Shown here: positions 32,994 to 44,301 of the stretch, one piece after another | How positions within the stretch are numbered: position 1 is the first letter of the stretch | How the letters are laid out: every line of letters begins with the position of its first letter | Assembly: GCA_958450365.1 (NCBI GenBank) | Contig: CAUEEP010000924.1 | Coordinates: forward strand, 1,250,501-1,314,500 | Direction of reading: 5' to 3' | Origin: Mesorhabditis belari | Lineage: Eukaryota; Nematoda; Chromadorea; Rhabditida; Rhabditidae | DNA: 64,000 nt | Made by a program: the position numbers and the translations under genes | The notes under the pieces: model-generated | Told to the model about the DNA's origin: nothing | The model's input: only the letters and a program-made list of their open reading frames with translations | Database searches by the model: none

Positions 32994-33985
32994 GATTGTC
33001 GAGTTTTGAATATGAATTTTTCGCAAAAATCCTTTTTCAGCCTTTTTCAAAGAGAACAAAGCTATTAAAATTAGTCCGATTTGTACAATTAGAAAGGTAA
33101 ATCTGTGTTCTATATTGAGCTTCTCAACGATTTTAAAAAGCTTCTGTTTTGAGGATTTTTCGGTGGCGTAAAGACGCGTAGTCAGAATCATCAAAAATCG
33201 AAACTCGCTGACAACTACCTTATTTGTGGGATCGATTTGAAATGGATTTATTTTTTACTCAAACTTTTGAAGAACTCTTTTTGCATATGTGAGTAAATTT
33301 CTAGCCAAATTCGTTCAGCCGTTTTTTCAGAATTTTTCTTTGAAGAATACGGGGTAGGCTCATTTCCGCAATTTTATTTGCGCAACAGGGTCATTTGCGC
33401 AATTTGCCATAACTTTCTTCTAAGCCGGCCAATCTTTATGTTTTTGGTTTGATTTTGTTGCACTTATTGAGCTCTAACAATGTATTTTTTTGTTTAGTTG
33501 ATGTTGATTCGATTTCAGACGATCGATCCAATAACAAAGTTTACCCCGCTACCCGCTACCGCCTACCCCGCTATTCTTTTTCATTTTTTGGCATTCCATG
33601 ATGGAATCCTGGATATTGTCCGGCTTTTATGCCGAGGTCCGCTAGAAAATTATAACACTTTGAATCTGAAAATGACGTTTTGCGACTTTCCGCGCGCTAA
33701 ATTCTGGATAAATACCGTAGCTCGCAATCTTGACGCAATCAATCAATAAAAGCAAAACACCGTTTATGGGGGTGGCTACTTTGCGCCAAATTTTAGCTTT
33801 TAATGATGTTTTGATTTTTTAATGAATTTTAGATTAATGAACCAGCGTTTTAGATGTGAAAAGTGAAAATGAGATTCTTTTGAGTTTTTGACAAGTTTTG
33901 TACATAAATCTAAAGTTTTGGAAACTAAAATCGTTGAACTTATTTCATAAATGTCATTACAAAATCTGGATTACTATAAAATTTT
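32994..33985. other. No gene supported
   Basis: A minus-strand open frame at 32991-33194 has one hydrophobic stretch (LIVQIGLILIALFSL), and a plus-strand frame at 33498-33749 has no recognised domain. Around 33360-33410 ATTTCCGCAATTTTATTTG and GTCATTTGCGCAATTTG echo the palindromic element boxes. Confidence 0.35.
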
Positions 33986-33989
33986 GGAA

Positions 33990-34545
33990 GCCTATTCATT
34001 TTTAGCCATTTGGAGCCATTTGGAAGTCATTTTTAGCCATTTGGAAGCCTATTTTAGCCAGTTTTAGCCATTTGGAGCCATTTTAGCCATTTTTTAGCCA
34101 TTTGGAAGCCATTTTTAGCCATTTGAAAGCCATTTTTAGCCATTTGGAAGTCATTTTTAGCCATTTAGAGCCATTTTTAGCCATTTGGAAGCCTATTTTA
34201 GCCAGTTTTAGCCATTTGGAGCCATTTTAGCCATTTTTTAGCCATTTGGAAGCCATTTTTAGCCATTTGAAAGCCATTTTTAGCCATTTGGAAGCCATTT
34301 TTAGCCATTTAGAGCCATTTTTAGCCATTTGGAAGCCATTTTTAGCCATTTGGAAGCCTATTTTAGCCATTTGGAAGTCATTTTTAGCCATTTTTAGCCA
34401 TTTTTAGCCATTTTTAGCCATTTTTAGCCATTTGGAAGCCATTTTTAGCCATTTGGAAGCCTATTTTAGCCATTTGAAAGCCATTTTTAGTTCTTTGGAA
34501 GCCATTTTGAGCCATTTGGAAGCCATTTTTAGTTCTTTTTCCTCA
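33990..34545. repeat. Minisatellite of TTTTTAGCCATTTGGAAGCC units
   Basis: About 25 units of 12-22 bp. A higher-order block of about 180 bp is itself repeated (34010-34190 against 34180-34320). Confidence 0.88.
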
Positions 34546-35205
34546 CACTTGCCCTTTACCCTTTACCGGAAAAGCCTCTTTGAACCGGAAAAGCATAAAA
34601 TGTGACGAAATGGATCCAATGAAAAAGGAAGAGCTGAGAAGAGTCAATGAGCTGAAATTTTATAGTTAGATAAGGGAAAATAGGAATAGAACAGGATTTA
34701 GAAATGAATCATTTTGGAGAAACTGGGAAGAGAGGGATTTCGATGATAAATGGAAAAGGTGTGAGAAAAGATGACGCATTTTTCCACTCCTACACACTTT
34801 CTTTTCGAGTTCAGTTTAGTCTAGTGGCTGAAAACAGTCTAGTGGCTGGTTTTTCGAATGAAAAGTTAATGTAAATTAGGAAATGTGAATCTTTGGTGAG
34901 TCATTTTCAATTTTGTGCTTTCTTTTCAAGTGTTTTCTTTTTTTGAATTGTTAAAGACAAAATTTTGAAACGAAATTGAGGGATGATTAGCATGAAATTG
35001 TATAGAAATGACGAAAAAGTGGGAAAGCAAAAATAGTTTATCAAAAATTCATTTAAAATCTGTTTATAAATAGAGAAAGTTCAAATCAGAGAGCTGAAAA
35101 ATTTCAGAAATACTTTTGGAACATCTCAATAAAGCTTTAAAACAATAAGACGACTTTAAAAGATGAATGAAATATCCCATTCATGTTTTAAAGTCGTCTT
35201 ATTGC
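34546..35205. other. Intergenic, nothing coding seen
   Basis: AT-rich sequence without recognisable genes. AGTCGTCTTATTG occurs twice inverted near 35140-35200. Confidence 0.4.
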
Positions 35206-35418
35206 TGATGAGATAAGCCAAATGAGCTAAGCCATCCACCATTCGACACAGAATTTCACGCTGATTCCAAATCTGGCTTCAGTTTTTGCAAATGGAGCTC
35301 TCTATAAAAAGTTATACGTGTTTGAAGTTGAAAATGAAAATTTAGATGTAAAGTGAAAATTGAAATTTTTGAGGTGAATAGAGATGCCTTTATAATGGTT
35401 TTCTTACGGGTTTCAAAC

Positions 35419-35504
35419 GTGCCTAGATGGTGCAGTGGGTAAAAGGTTTGCGTACAAAACGAGCGATGCATTTTCTTGCTCGAGGTCGATCCCTTTTTCG
35501 CGTT
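35419..35504 (+). pseudogene. tRNA-like sequence with long middle region
   Basis: GATGGTGCAGTGGGTAAAAGG resembles a D arm. TGCTCGAGGTCGATCCC is a weak T arm. The fold is not canonical. It lies in a stretch of dispersed repeats. Confidence 0.35.
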
Positions 35505-35576
35505 TGAATCTTTTAACACCTAGGATTTTATCTGGCCCCAAAATATAACGAACCTAAAGCGTGTCTCAAATTTTCT

Positions 35577-35853
35577 GCTGATGAGATAAGCCAAATGAGC
35601 TAGGCCAAATGAGCTAGGCCAAATGAGCTAGGCCAAATGAGCTAGGCCAAATGAGCTAAGCCAAATGAGCTAGGCCAAATGAGCTAGGCCAAATGAGCTA
35701 GGCCAAATGAGCTAGGCCAAATGAGCTAGGCCAAATGAGCTAGGCCAAATGAGCTAGGCCAAATGAGCTAGGCCAAATGAGCTAGGCCAAATGAGCTAGG
35801 CCAAATGAGCTAGGCCAAATGAGCTAGGCCAAATGAGCTAAGCCTTCGGTACC
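35577..35853. repeat. 14-bp array grown from the dispersed repeat
   Basis: About 18 units of AGCTAGGCCAAATG. The first and last units are preceded and followed by the dispersed-repeat sequence GATGAGATAAGCCAAATGAG, which contains the unit once in its ancestral form. Confidence 0.9.
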
Positions 35854-36892
35854 GTAGCTGCCCCAAAACTATAGTCAAACCTCGATATAACGAACTTCCA
35901 CTCAACGAATTTGAAATATTCTAAAACGTGCCCAAAAGACTGGGACAGCTTCTGCGTAGCTGTCCCAGCCAAATGCAATCAGTGGCCGTCAAGGGCAGCT
36001 ACGCAGGAAGGGCATCAAGGGCAGCTACTTTGAGACACGGTTTAGGTTCATTATATCGTAGTTTTTGATCCCGAGCGATTCGTTTCGATCGTGAGATCGT
36101 TAGATCGAAGCTTCGATTGTATTTGAAATGTTTATACGATAATTGACATCTAAAAACGTGTAAAAACATCTAAATCTAAAACTTTATAAAACACTAAAAC
36201 TTGAAACACGTATAACTTTTTATAGAAACTCATTTTGTCAAAAAGGAAAAGCAGATTCGGAATCAGCGTTTAATTCTGCGTCAAATGGTTAATGGTTTAG
36301 CTCATTTGACAAGTCCAGACATCCAGACAAGAGAAAGTAGCTAAATTTCGAACAAAATAGAAATTATTATCTATTGTTGCTTTTAAAAGCTTTAAATTTA
36401 AAAGAAAAAGAAAGAGTTGTCTGTTTGAAAAACAGTTTGTCAGTCAGTTAACAGTTAGCGTCAGTAAAGAGCTTTTAGAGTTCATTTTGAAGCATTGAAA
36501 AGATCAGTAGGCTAAGCAGTTAACTCTTTAAAAGAAAGCATTCAACTTAAACCAATTTATCTTTCTTTTAAAGCCAGTAGAAACTAGTAGAAACTAGTAG
36601 AAACTAGTAGAAACTAGTAGAACCTAGTAATGAATGCTTTCTTGAAGATCGTTCAGGAAAATCTTTTAGCAAGCTTTATTTAGTTAGTATTTAAATAGTT
36701 TCTTCATTTAAAAGATTTCTTCTACAGTTATCGGAATTATCGGAATTTAGAGATCTTCAAGGAAGCATTCATTCTAGTTTCCAAAATGGAAATGATGTGG
36801 TGACCAAAACGAAGTGGAAGGGAGGAGAGGGGAGGGGAGGGGAAAGGATGGGGAAAGAGAGGGATCAATGATGTGCCTTCACCCCTGGCACC
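35854..36892. other. Repeat debris, no gene seen
   Basis: AACCTCGATATAACGAACTT at 35879-35898 resembles the terminal motif of pogo/Tigger-like elements, with TTCATTATATCGTAG inverted near 36048 and TATAACGAACC near 35544. A short AGTAGAAACT array lies at 36583-36628. An inverted copy of the dispersed repeat lies at 36245-36310. Confidence 0.4.
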
Positions 36893-36975
36893 TACCCAGC
36901 CCTACCCAGCCCTACCCAGCCCTACCCAGCCCTACCCACTCCTACCCACTCCCCACCAACCCTACCCACCCCCAC
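36893..36975. repeat. CCCTACCCAG short array
   Basis: Units of 10 bp with variants, next to a GGGGAGGGGA run at 36824-36843. Confidence 0.8.
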
Positions 36976-37654
36976 TCACCCCCAGTTCTACGAGAGAAGC
37001 GCTAGAGATCCCCAGTCCCAATAAGAGAAAGTGAGTGAGGGACGAGGCGACGAAACGTGTATTTCATGTGTGAGTGTCGTTCTGTCCCTCTCCATTCAAA
37101 GACCCGAGAGTTGGCCTTCAATTTTCAATCGGAATTCGATTTTCCCGGGTTTCCAATAGTCAATTCAAATCAAAGAGTCACACGTTTTTTTTTGGGGGTA
37201 AATGATCATCGTTTTTTTTAAGTGATCACGACTCGGTTTTTGTTTTGATTCTAAAATTGATAAGATTTAGGGCTTCTATTTAGAGCTTCTATTTAGGGTT
37301 TCTTCTGCCGAGCTTCTAGAGCTGCTAGGTTGGCAAGAAAGTCTTTTCTCTCCACCTAAATTTTTCAACGAAGCAGCTACGAAAGTTTTGTATAGTGAAA
37401 ATTAAAGATCAATATCTCAAGACTAAAAACATTAGCATAATTTTTTATTTTGGGAAGTTTTAGCGGAAGAAATGATTGAGCTTCAGTACCGAGTGAAATT
37501 TCGTTTTTCCTGAGGTCATTTTATCAAAACACCATGTATTTCTTCAAAATTTTTATTGACTTTTTATGATTATGGTTTATGATCTGGTGGTTCAGTTTAG
37601 AGGTTCTGAAAAATTGCGAAAAGACTTGTTTGTCAACCTAATAGAAACTTTTGG

Positions 37655-38548
37655 GCCTATTGAATAAGAATTCAGTGTGTCAGGGTGACATCTATTGCCT
37701 TAAATTTGCTCAAACTTATACCATTGAACGCAGAAATCTTTCAGCTTGCCAAATCTGAAATCAGATTGAAAAAAATCTTGTCTTTATGTCAAGTTATGAA
37801 ACTGGGGGCCGAGATTTCTTTGCGCCAGAAGGCCCGCGTTTATCCCCCCATGAAAATTTTCCTGTTTTTCAAAAACTCGGTTTTCTCGCACATTGATCTG
37901 ACTAGGGTAAATAAAAGTCAGAAACTTTTTCATTATTTCAATCCACGGCAGTCAAGGTGGTCAAAGGCGTCCGACTTATGAGCGGATCGGTTTTAAGCTG
38001 TTCGAGGGTTCGAATCCCTCCCGTGGAATTATCTTTTTCGATTTCATCATAAGAGTTGACTTTTTTATATCAAAAATGGTCACTTACCTCACTCGATAAC
38101 TTGGAATCAAAAATGAAGCAAAGTGAAAGGATTTTATTTGTGAAAAGGTGAAGAGAACATTGTGGATTACTGGAGTGAAAAGGGTTGACAATGTTGTTGA
38201 CCGATTGGAGGACGGGAAATGATGAGAGAAATGTTAGGCAATAGCGAGAGCTTTTGATCGCTTACCCAGCAAGTCTAGGTGGTTGCTGAATACTTTTGCC
38301 TTGTACAGGGTGGTCCAAAATTATGGCAACTGCTTTTTAGAAAAGTAACTGCAAAATGCCAAACTTATTTCAAAAGTATCAATTTTTATATAGGGAATTG
38401 AAGGCTTTCATCTTGATCTCATCAAAAGATGCACAATTTTCAACTTCCTTTCGGGTTTCAAATAGACTTTAAACCAATTCAAGTTTATTTTATGAAAGTT
38501 TATCAAAAGAGCTAGCGTTATTCTTATTAAATAGCCTAAAATTGTAGT
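37655..38548. repeat. Left arm of a ~0.9-kb inverted duplication
   Basis: Matches the reverse complement of 44908-45808 along its length: CAGGGTGACATCTATTGCC, the V-arm tRNA, CAATGTTGTTGACCGATTGG, the TACAGGGTGGTCCAAAATTA motif and AGCTAGCGTTATTC in the same order. The arms are about 6.4 kb apart. The open frame at 37685-37981 is shared but shows no recognisable protein. Confidence 0.8.
37942..38028 (+). tRNA. V-arm tRNA with UAU anticodon (nev-tRNA-Ile type)
   Basis: Acceptor TCCACGG pairs perfectly with CCGTGGA, with discriminator A. The D arm GTC...GGC has the 3-bp stem of class II tRNAs. The anticodon arm TCCGA-CTTATGA-GCGGA has a loop like leucine UAA tRNAs but reads UAU; its last pair is A-G. 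A long variable arm follows (GATCGG...CTGTTC), and the T arm is a perfect GAGGG-TTCGAAT-CCCTC. This matches the published nematode-specific V-arm-containing tRNA-Ile(UAU), reported to be chargeable with leucine. It carries strong A and B boxes. The A-G mismatch may reduce function. Confidence 0.72.
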
Positions 38549-38676
38549 GAAAAGGGTTGACAATGTTGTTGACCGATTGGAGCAAGGGAAATGATGAGAG
38601 AAATGTTAGGCAATAGCGAGAGGCAATAGGGAGGCAATTGATCGCTTACCCAGGTAGTCTAGATGATTGCTGAATA
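38178..38676. repeat. Direct duplication of ~120 bp
   Basis: GTGAAAAGGGTTGACAATG... to ...GATTGCTGAATA occurs at 38178-38300 and at 38550-38676. The second copy lies just outside the arm of the large inverted duplication. Confidence 0.75.
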
Positions 38677-39493
38677 TTTAATTTTCTTTGTATTTCATTT
38701 ATTCAATCCTTTCAATCCATTTATTCAATCCTTTTATTCATTTCATTTGCACCAAATTTACCCTTATGAAAATCAGCGTAACAAAGCGGGCAACTTTCCC
38801 TTAAAAATCAATCAGGCAACTTTGAAAACATCGAGATCCGAGGTGGTCTTCTTATGTGTGAAATTTGCAAGGGAGGAAAGGATCCAAAACAAATATACTT
38901 ATCACACAAAGAACGCCTGTGGAAACAGCCAATGGGATTAAACTCGATAAGCTTCAAACACTTTTTCTAGCCAATTTCTAGCCAATTTCTAACCAACTTC
39001 TAGCCAATTTCTAGCCAACTTTTTTCATTTTTCCGCTTCAAAATCTTCATCAACAATGTTTTCAATTAGAGAACACGTTTAAATACCTATACATTCCTAA
39101 GAAAAAAAGTCATTTTTTGTGTTACCAAAGCTTTTTCCTCTTTATATCGATTTTATGCCATTTTTAGATCCAGCGAAGGCATCAAAGTACTGATTGACAA
39201 CAAAAAAAGTAGTAAAAAAAAGAGTGGGAGTTGGTGGGAAAGTCTTCGGTTGAGAAAAAGGGTTCGGAAGTCAAAATTTCGTTTTTCGTTTCAATTCAGA
39301 AGCCAGAACTCCCTAAATCCGGAAATATTTAAATCTTTTTCTCAACAGAAACATTGAGTTAATTGTTCGCCTCTCTCAAAACACAGCCTCTCCATCCGAA
39401 TTGAAAAGAACCGGAAGTAATTTTGGCTTTCAATTGGGAATTTTTTCGGAATTCGAAAATTAAATGGATGAAAATTTTTTGAACATGGATTGA
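38677..39493. other. Intergenic, nothing coding seen
   Basis: Contains short CTAGCCAATTT repeats near 38970-39020. No gene recognised. Confidence 0.4.
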
Positions 39494-39612
39494 ATGAAGG
39501 AAAGGGGGAAGAAAGGGGGAAGAAAGGGGAAGAAAGGGGGAAGAAAGGGGGAAGAAAGGGGGAAGAAAGGGGGAAGAAAGGGGGAAGAAAGGGGGAAGAA
39601 AGGGGGAAGAAA
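39494..39612. repeat. 11-12-bp purine array GGGGGAAGAAAG
   Basis: About ten units. Strand-asymmetric (all purines on the plus strand), so it could form a triplex. Confidence 0.88.
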
Positions 39613-40075
39613 GGGAGATCGGATCGATCAGGTCAGATCAGTTCAGAGATAGGATCGGATCAGATCCGAGACAGTGGTCCATCGGAACGGAACAGATCCG
39701 AGACAGTGGTCCATCAGATCGGATCGGATAGGAACAGATCAGTTCAGAGATCGGATCGGATCAGATCCGAGACAGTGATCCATTGGATCGGATCGGGATC
39801 GGATCAGTTCGGAGATCGGATCGGATTAGATCCGAGACAGTGGTCCGTCAGATCCGAGACAGTGGCCTATGGGATCGGATCGGATTAGATCCGAGACAGT
39901 GGTCTATGGGATCGGATCGGATAGGAACAGATCAGTTCAGAGATCGGATCGGATTAGATCCGAGACAGTGGTCCATCGGATCGGATTAGATCCGAGACAG
40001 TGGTCCATCAGATCGGATCGGATAGGATCAGATCAGTTCAGAGATCGGATCGGATCAGATCCTATCAAGCTCGTA
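39613..40075. repeat. GATCGGATC-rich higher-order array
   Basis: Seven or so blocks of about 50-90 bp with GATCGGATCGGAT, AGATCCGAGACAGTGGTCCA and CAGATCAGTTCAGAGATCGG. Very rich in GATC sites. Confidence 0.85.
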
Positions 40076-40793
40076 TTTTCTTGCTAAAAAGTGTAAACAA
40101 ACGCTCTCTAGTGCACTGGATTCTTTAAATTCTTGCAGCAACGTCTTGGTGACGAATGAAATGTTAGAAAATGATAGAAAGAAATGAACAAAGAAAATGT
40201 TAGAAAGAAATGAAAAAAGAAAATGATAGAATAAAGTGCACTGGGTGGGCTGTTTTCTTAAAATTTTTAAGTACAAAGTACTTCTCAAAGACTAAAAAGC
40301 TTGCAAATTCTTGTTTTCATAAAAATTTCTTTCATTATCAGTCCATTCTTTCAGTAAAGCGTCAAAAAATACGGCTTTGCACGGCTTTTATCGATAAGCT
40401 TTGTTTGAAAGTGAAAATTTAAGCAAAAAAAATTAATTGCAATGAAAAAAAAACCCAAGAGAAAATTTGAAAAACATTTTAAAAATGAGGGAAAAGTTTT
40501 ACTTTTTCAGATTCACTTTTCAAATTCAAATTTTTTATGGCCTAAGAGGCAAGGTCAGTGGAAAAAACGTGCAAAAAAAACACAAAAACAAGATTTCCCG
40601 AAAGAAAAAGTGAAAGGAAAAGTTGAAATTTGAAATTTTCAACTTTTCAACTATTTTTGCCATTGATGGCTGATCAAAAATATGTGCAAAAGGCTTCTTC
40701 ACATTCAATTTTCTAAAAAGTTTCATCAATTTCCTTTGATAAAGTTCATGGCTATCTTTAAGCTATTAATAGTTTTAGTTACATACAATATAC
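40076..40793. other. Intergenic, nothing coding seen
   Basis: Lysine-rich open frames here reflect A-rich sequence. No gene recognised. Confidence 0.35.
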
Positions 40794-41114
40794 TTATCGG
40801 TTGATGCTCCATCGAGAAATATTTTTGTTAGACGTGGCCTTCAACTTCATGATTCCATGGCTCGAAGTCAGATTCGGGTCGATTTTATGGTCAATGATAA
40901 GTGCTCGATCTTCAGTTTTTGTTGTAATCGGTGGACGACCACTTTTCGAAGCTCTGTGAAGACTTTGGCCTTCTTCCGATTTTGCTGCTAGCCGATTCAC
41001 CGTCCTTTTATTGCATTTGAAGAGCATCGCGATAGACGGTGATGAATATCCATATTTCTTTGCTTGCACGATCTTTTGCTTATCAGGAGTTGATAAATAT
41101 TTGCGAGTCGACAT
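40794..41114 (-). pseudogene. Tc1-like transposase N-terminal fragment
   Basis: MSTRKYLSTPDKQKIVQAKK is followed by a helix-turn-helix (SIAMLFKCNKRTVNRLA) and a GRP-type linker (KSGRPPITTKTEDRALI), the normal start of a Tc1-family transposase. The frame stops before the catalytic domain. Candidate element end: GACTTTTGCACCACC at 41196-41210. Confidence 0.7.
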
Positions 41115-41280
41115 CTAAAAATAAAAATATAGTACAAAAAAATTCCGGAGAACAAACAAAGGCAAAGAGAAAATACAAATTTTCTTAGTGAGACGACTTT
41201 TGCACCACCTTTTTTTCTCAAGTTTTACGAAAAAAAGGTTTTAAAAAACAACAAAATATTGGAGTACGGGCATTTACATA

Positions 41281-41861
41281 TTGGGTTGATGCATAATTAT
41301 CCGGACTTCTTTTATTAAATGATTTTATTTAACAAAAAATAACATAAATATTGGGTTGATGCCTAATTATCCGGACTTCTTTTATTAAAGATTTTATTTA
41401 ACAAAAAATAACATAAATAGTTAGAAAAATATGTTTAATTGATTATTCTGGAGCATATTCACCGCCTACATCAATAACTGATTGCCATTTGCTTGGAAGA
41501 CGATCGATTCCACGAGCGAAGAATAAACGATCTTTGGAGGCAATCCACGCTTTAACATCGTCTATCAAGTCATCCAAATCGTTGTAGATCTTATTTGTTT
41601 GCCAATTTTTGAGCGATCGATTGACGTGGTAGTCCGTTGGGGCTTCTCCAGTTCTTTGAGATCGCGAAACGACTCTGCGGCAGACCATCCCTTTTCGAAG
41701 TGGTAGAGCATGATATGGCGAAGATGGATATGATTGTCGACACGCATTTTGTTCACTAAAGAATAACGAATATTTAAAAAAAAGAAATAGACAAAAAGCT
41801 TTCAAAACAAAAAAGATACAAGCACGCAAAAAGAAGTCCGGATAATTATGCATCAACCCAA
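41281..41861 (-). mobile_element. Internally deleted mariner with duplicated end
   Basis: Ends TTGGGTTGATGCATAATTAT and ATAATTATGCATCAACCCAA are perfect inverted repeats flanked by TA. On the minus strand an N-terminal piece (HIHLRHIMLYHFEKGWSAAE) is joined to a C-terminal piece (DRLPSKWQSVIDVGGEYAPE). The DNA-binding and catalytic centre is deleted. The right-hand coding end is preceded by a tandem copy of the TIR: a second end begins at 41351, 70 bp inside. Confidence 0.85.
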
Positions 41862-41983
41862 TAGTAAAAGATGAAGGGATAAGCCACTAACAAAAACCCG
41901 TTATTTAAAAAGTTGTTTTCGAAAAATTTTAGAATTTTGACAAAATGTTTCAGAAAAGTAAGTGGGACAGGACTTTTGCACCA

Positions 41984-42200
41984 CAGTGTATGTACAATTT
42001 ATTTACACAAACGTTATCCCTATACAACAATTATTCATCGAGAATTGTCAAAACGCCCCTGGAAATCGTAGTGCAAAAGTCATTTCACATTTGCAAAAAT
42101 TTTTTTTATTTTCGCTCGCTTCGTATTTAGGTACTATTTGATTTTTTTTAGATGCCAGGAGCGTACTTGTCAACGTTTGTGTAAATAAATTGTACATGTA
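41984..42200. repeat. Inverted repeat, Tc1-type MITE candidate
   Basis: ATGTACAATTTATTTACACA and its complement face each other, each next to an ACAGTG motif. Flanking GGACTTTTGCACCACAG and GTGCAAAAGTC... sequences resemble Tc1-family ends. Confidence 0.55.
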
Positions 42201-42924
42201 CAGTGGTCCACAAATGTATTGTCCCATTGTCATCCAAAAGTTTCTTTCGTACGAAAATCTTGCAAAAATGTGAAAAGCCTTTTGCACATGACTGTACTTA
42301 AAGCTGCCAAAAAAAATGGTTTAAAATACTGCTAAAACGTTTGCTGAAGTGAAAAATTGATAAAAATTGTGATTCTCTTTTAAAAATCTTGCTTTTAAAA
42401 CAATTTTTGAACTTCAAATGAGTTTCAAAATGCATTTTTCCATTGCTTGGAAGAGACAGAGATAATTGGCACAATCAAAAATGATCATTTCGCGAATGTT
42501 CGCTTTTTGTTTTCCCAGAAACCGGTTCTATTTTCGAAAAAGATGAGTATTACTTATGTGAAAGTGAATTAAAGACATTTTGACAAGGAAATGAATCAGA
42601 AATTCAAGATTTGATTTGATTTGATTTGATTTGAAAAGGATTTGTTAGCTTGTTACATGGTTTAAATTCAGAAATATTGAAATAATTGGTGAAGGCATAA
42701 TGTTTCTAAGTGATAATGTTTGGAAAATGATTCATTTGCTTTGAAATAAGCTTTGTAAAGAGAAAAGAATTTTCGCAACATAAGTGGGTCAATGAAAAAA
42801 ACAATTAGAAAAAGTTTTTCTGAGATTTTGTGCGCATATCTCTCGATTACTCATCTTGATCTCAAGATACGAAAAGTCAAGGCATCGTTAATAATAAAGG
42901 CAATCGTTTAAGATGAGCAGAAAG

Positions 42925-43700
42925 TCAAGGTGCTTTTTGGGGTTTAGCTTGAATACGTTGAGGCATTGAGTCGAGCAAATCACGTAAAATTCCCGAAGAA
43001 ATTTGTCGCCAAACGTTTCTGATAAAGAACCAAAGCTCGACCTTTGTGTTGAATATCTTGTCCCTGAGTTTAGTCTTTAAATGAGCCCAAAGATGCTCTA
43101 TAACATTCAAATCCGGCGAATAAGGAGGCATTTTTGATCAATTCTACACGATAAGCAGCAAAAACGCCGGGTAGGCGAGCTCTTCCTCCATTTGCAAGCC
43201 GGACAACTCGGCCCATCATTAGCTGACTTTTGTGGCATGAGCGTTGTCTTGATATAAGGCCCATCCTTGTGGCATGGAGCGTTGTCTTGATATAAGGCCC
43301 ATCCTTTTGGCATGGAGCGTTGTCTTGATATAGGCCCATCCTTGTGGCATGGGCGTTGTCTTGATTTGGCCCATCTTTGGCATGGAGCGTTGTCTTGATA
43401 TAGGCCCATCCTTGTGGCATGGGCGTTTCTTGTTTGGCCCATCTTGTGGATGGGGTTGTTTGAATAAGCATCCTTGTGGCATGGAGCGTTGTCTTGATTT
43501 AAGGCCCATCCTTGTGGCATGGAGCGTTGTCTTGATATAAGTCCCATCCTTGTGGCATGTTTGTGTTTGCAAATGGAAGTAAGTTGTTCTCTATGATTGA
43601 TGTGCTCAAAAGCAAGAAACATTCCCTTTCTTGTGCACCGAATTCTTAAATTTCTTTGTGACACCGAATCGATGCTGTACGAAGAGGTTGTGCGCCGTTA
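42925..43700 (-). mobile_element. Tc1-like element remnant with internal array
   Basis: On the minus strand the C-terminal catalytic part is visible (MPPYSPDLNVIEHLWAHLK, ending QRIQAKPQKAP). Upstream of it a 38-bp array repeats the QDNAPCHKD motif that carries the second catalytic Asp. Further upstream comes degenerate coding sequence. A candidate end is TACAGGGTGGTCCAAAATTA at 43755-43775, also present at 38324 and 45145 (inverted). Not functional. Confidence 0.72.
43230..43560 (-). repeat. 38-bp array derived from the DDE catalytic motif
   Basis: Eight to nine units contain GGCATGGAGCGTTGTCTTGA and TATAAGGCCCATCCTTGT. One frame of each unit encodes QDNAPCHKDG. Units differ by small deletions, so the frame shifts often. 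Confidence 0.85.
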
Positions 43701-43979
43701 AAACCCACAGTTTCCATTTGCATAGTACACCGAAAAGAGTAAAACTCCGTGTGTACAGGGTGGTCCAAAATTATGCAACTTCTTTTTAGAAAAGTAGCTG
43801 CCAAATGCCAAAATTTGGAAGCTTTTGGCCGCCACTATCAATGAGAATTGGTGCCGCTTTAGAAACGATTCCATCCAACCGTGACTTCTTTCGAAAGGAA
43901 TCTCTGCATTAGCAAATCGATTAGCCGCTTCGTTTCAAACGATTCGACGGGTCACTCGCTTTTTTTGCTTTTTTAAAGA

Positions 43980-44100
43980 ATCCAGATGTCAAAGCTTCAT
44001 CAATCTCAGCAATCAATCCTCATCAATCAGCAATCTCAGCAATCAATCTCATCAATCTCATCAATCATCAATCATCAATTCAATCATCAATCTCTTCATC
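43980..44100. repeat. CATCAATCTCAGCAAT-type simple array
   Basis: Irregular repeats of ATCAATCTCA and AATCATCA. No coding role is recognised. Confidence 0.6.
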
Positions 44101-44301
44101 AGTCAAAGCGCGTCCGCCACCATCGAGCCGCTTCCTTTTTTCGTGCATTTTGCTCAGCTCATTTCTTTGTTTGACGTATCGTTGGACACAAGCTTAATCA
44201 ATTTTGCTCAATCAATTAGAATCTGGCAGCGGCATCAACGGAGACTTCGTGAGCCAGCCATCAACGGAGACTTTTTGCAGCATTGAGTTTATTCTTTGCA
44301 T

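Noticed and set aside
35879..36060. A full pogo/Tigger element
   Set aside because: Only short AACCTCGATATAACGAA-like ends are present; no transposase and no clear paired end with TA.
37685..37981. Candidate protein gene next to the V-arm tRNA
   Set aside because: The frame is shared only because the segment is duplicated (45506-45910 inverted); no domain, and the two versions differ in frame-neutral and non-neutral ways alike.
43070..43664. 185-codon frame with QDNAPCHKD repeats as a novel repeat protein
   Set aside because: It is a tandem expansion of a Tc1-like transposase segment with frequent frame changes between units.
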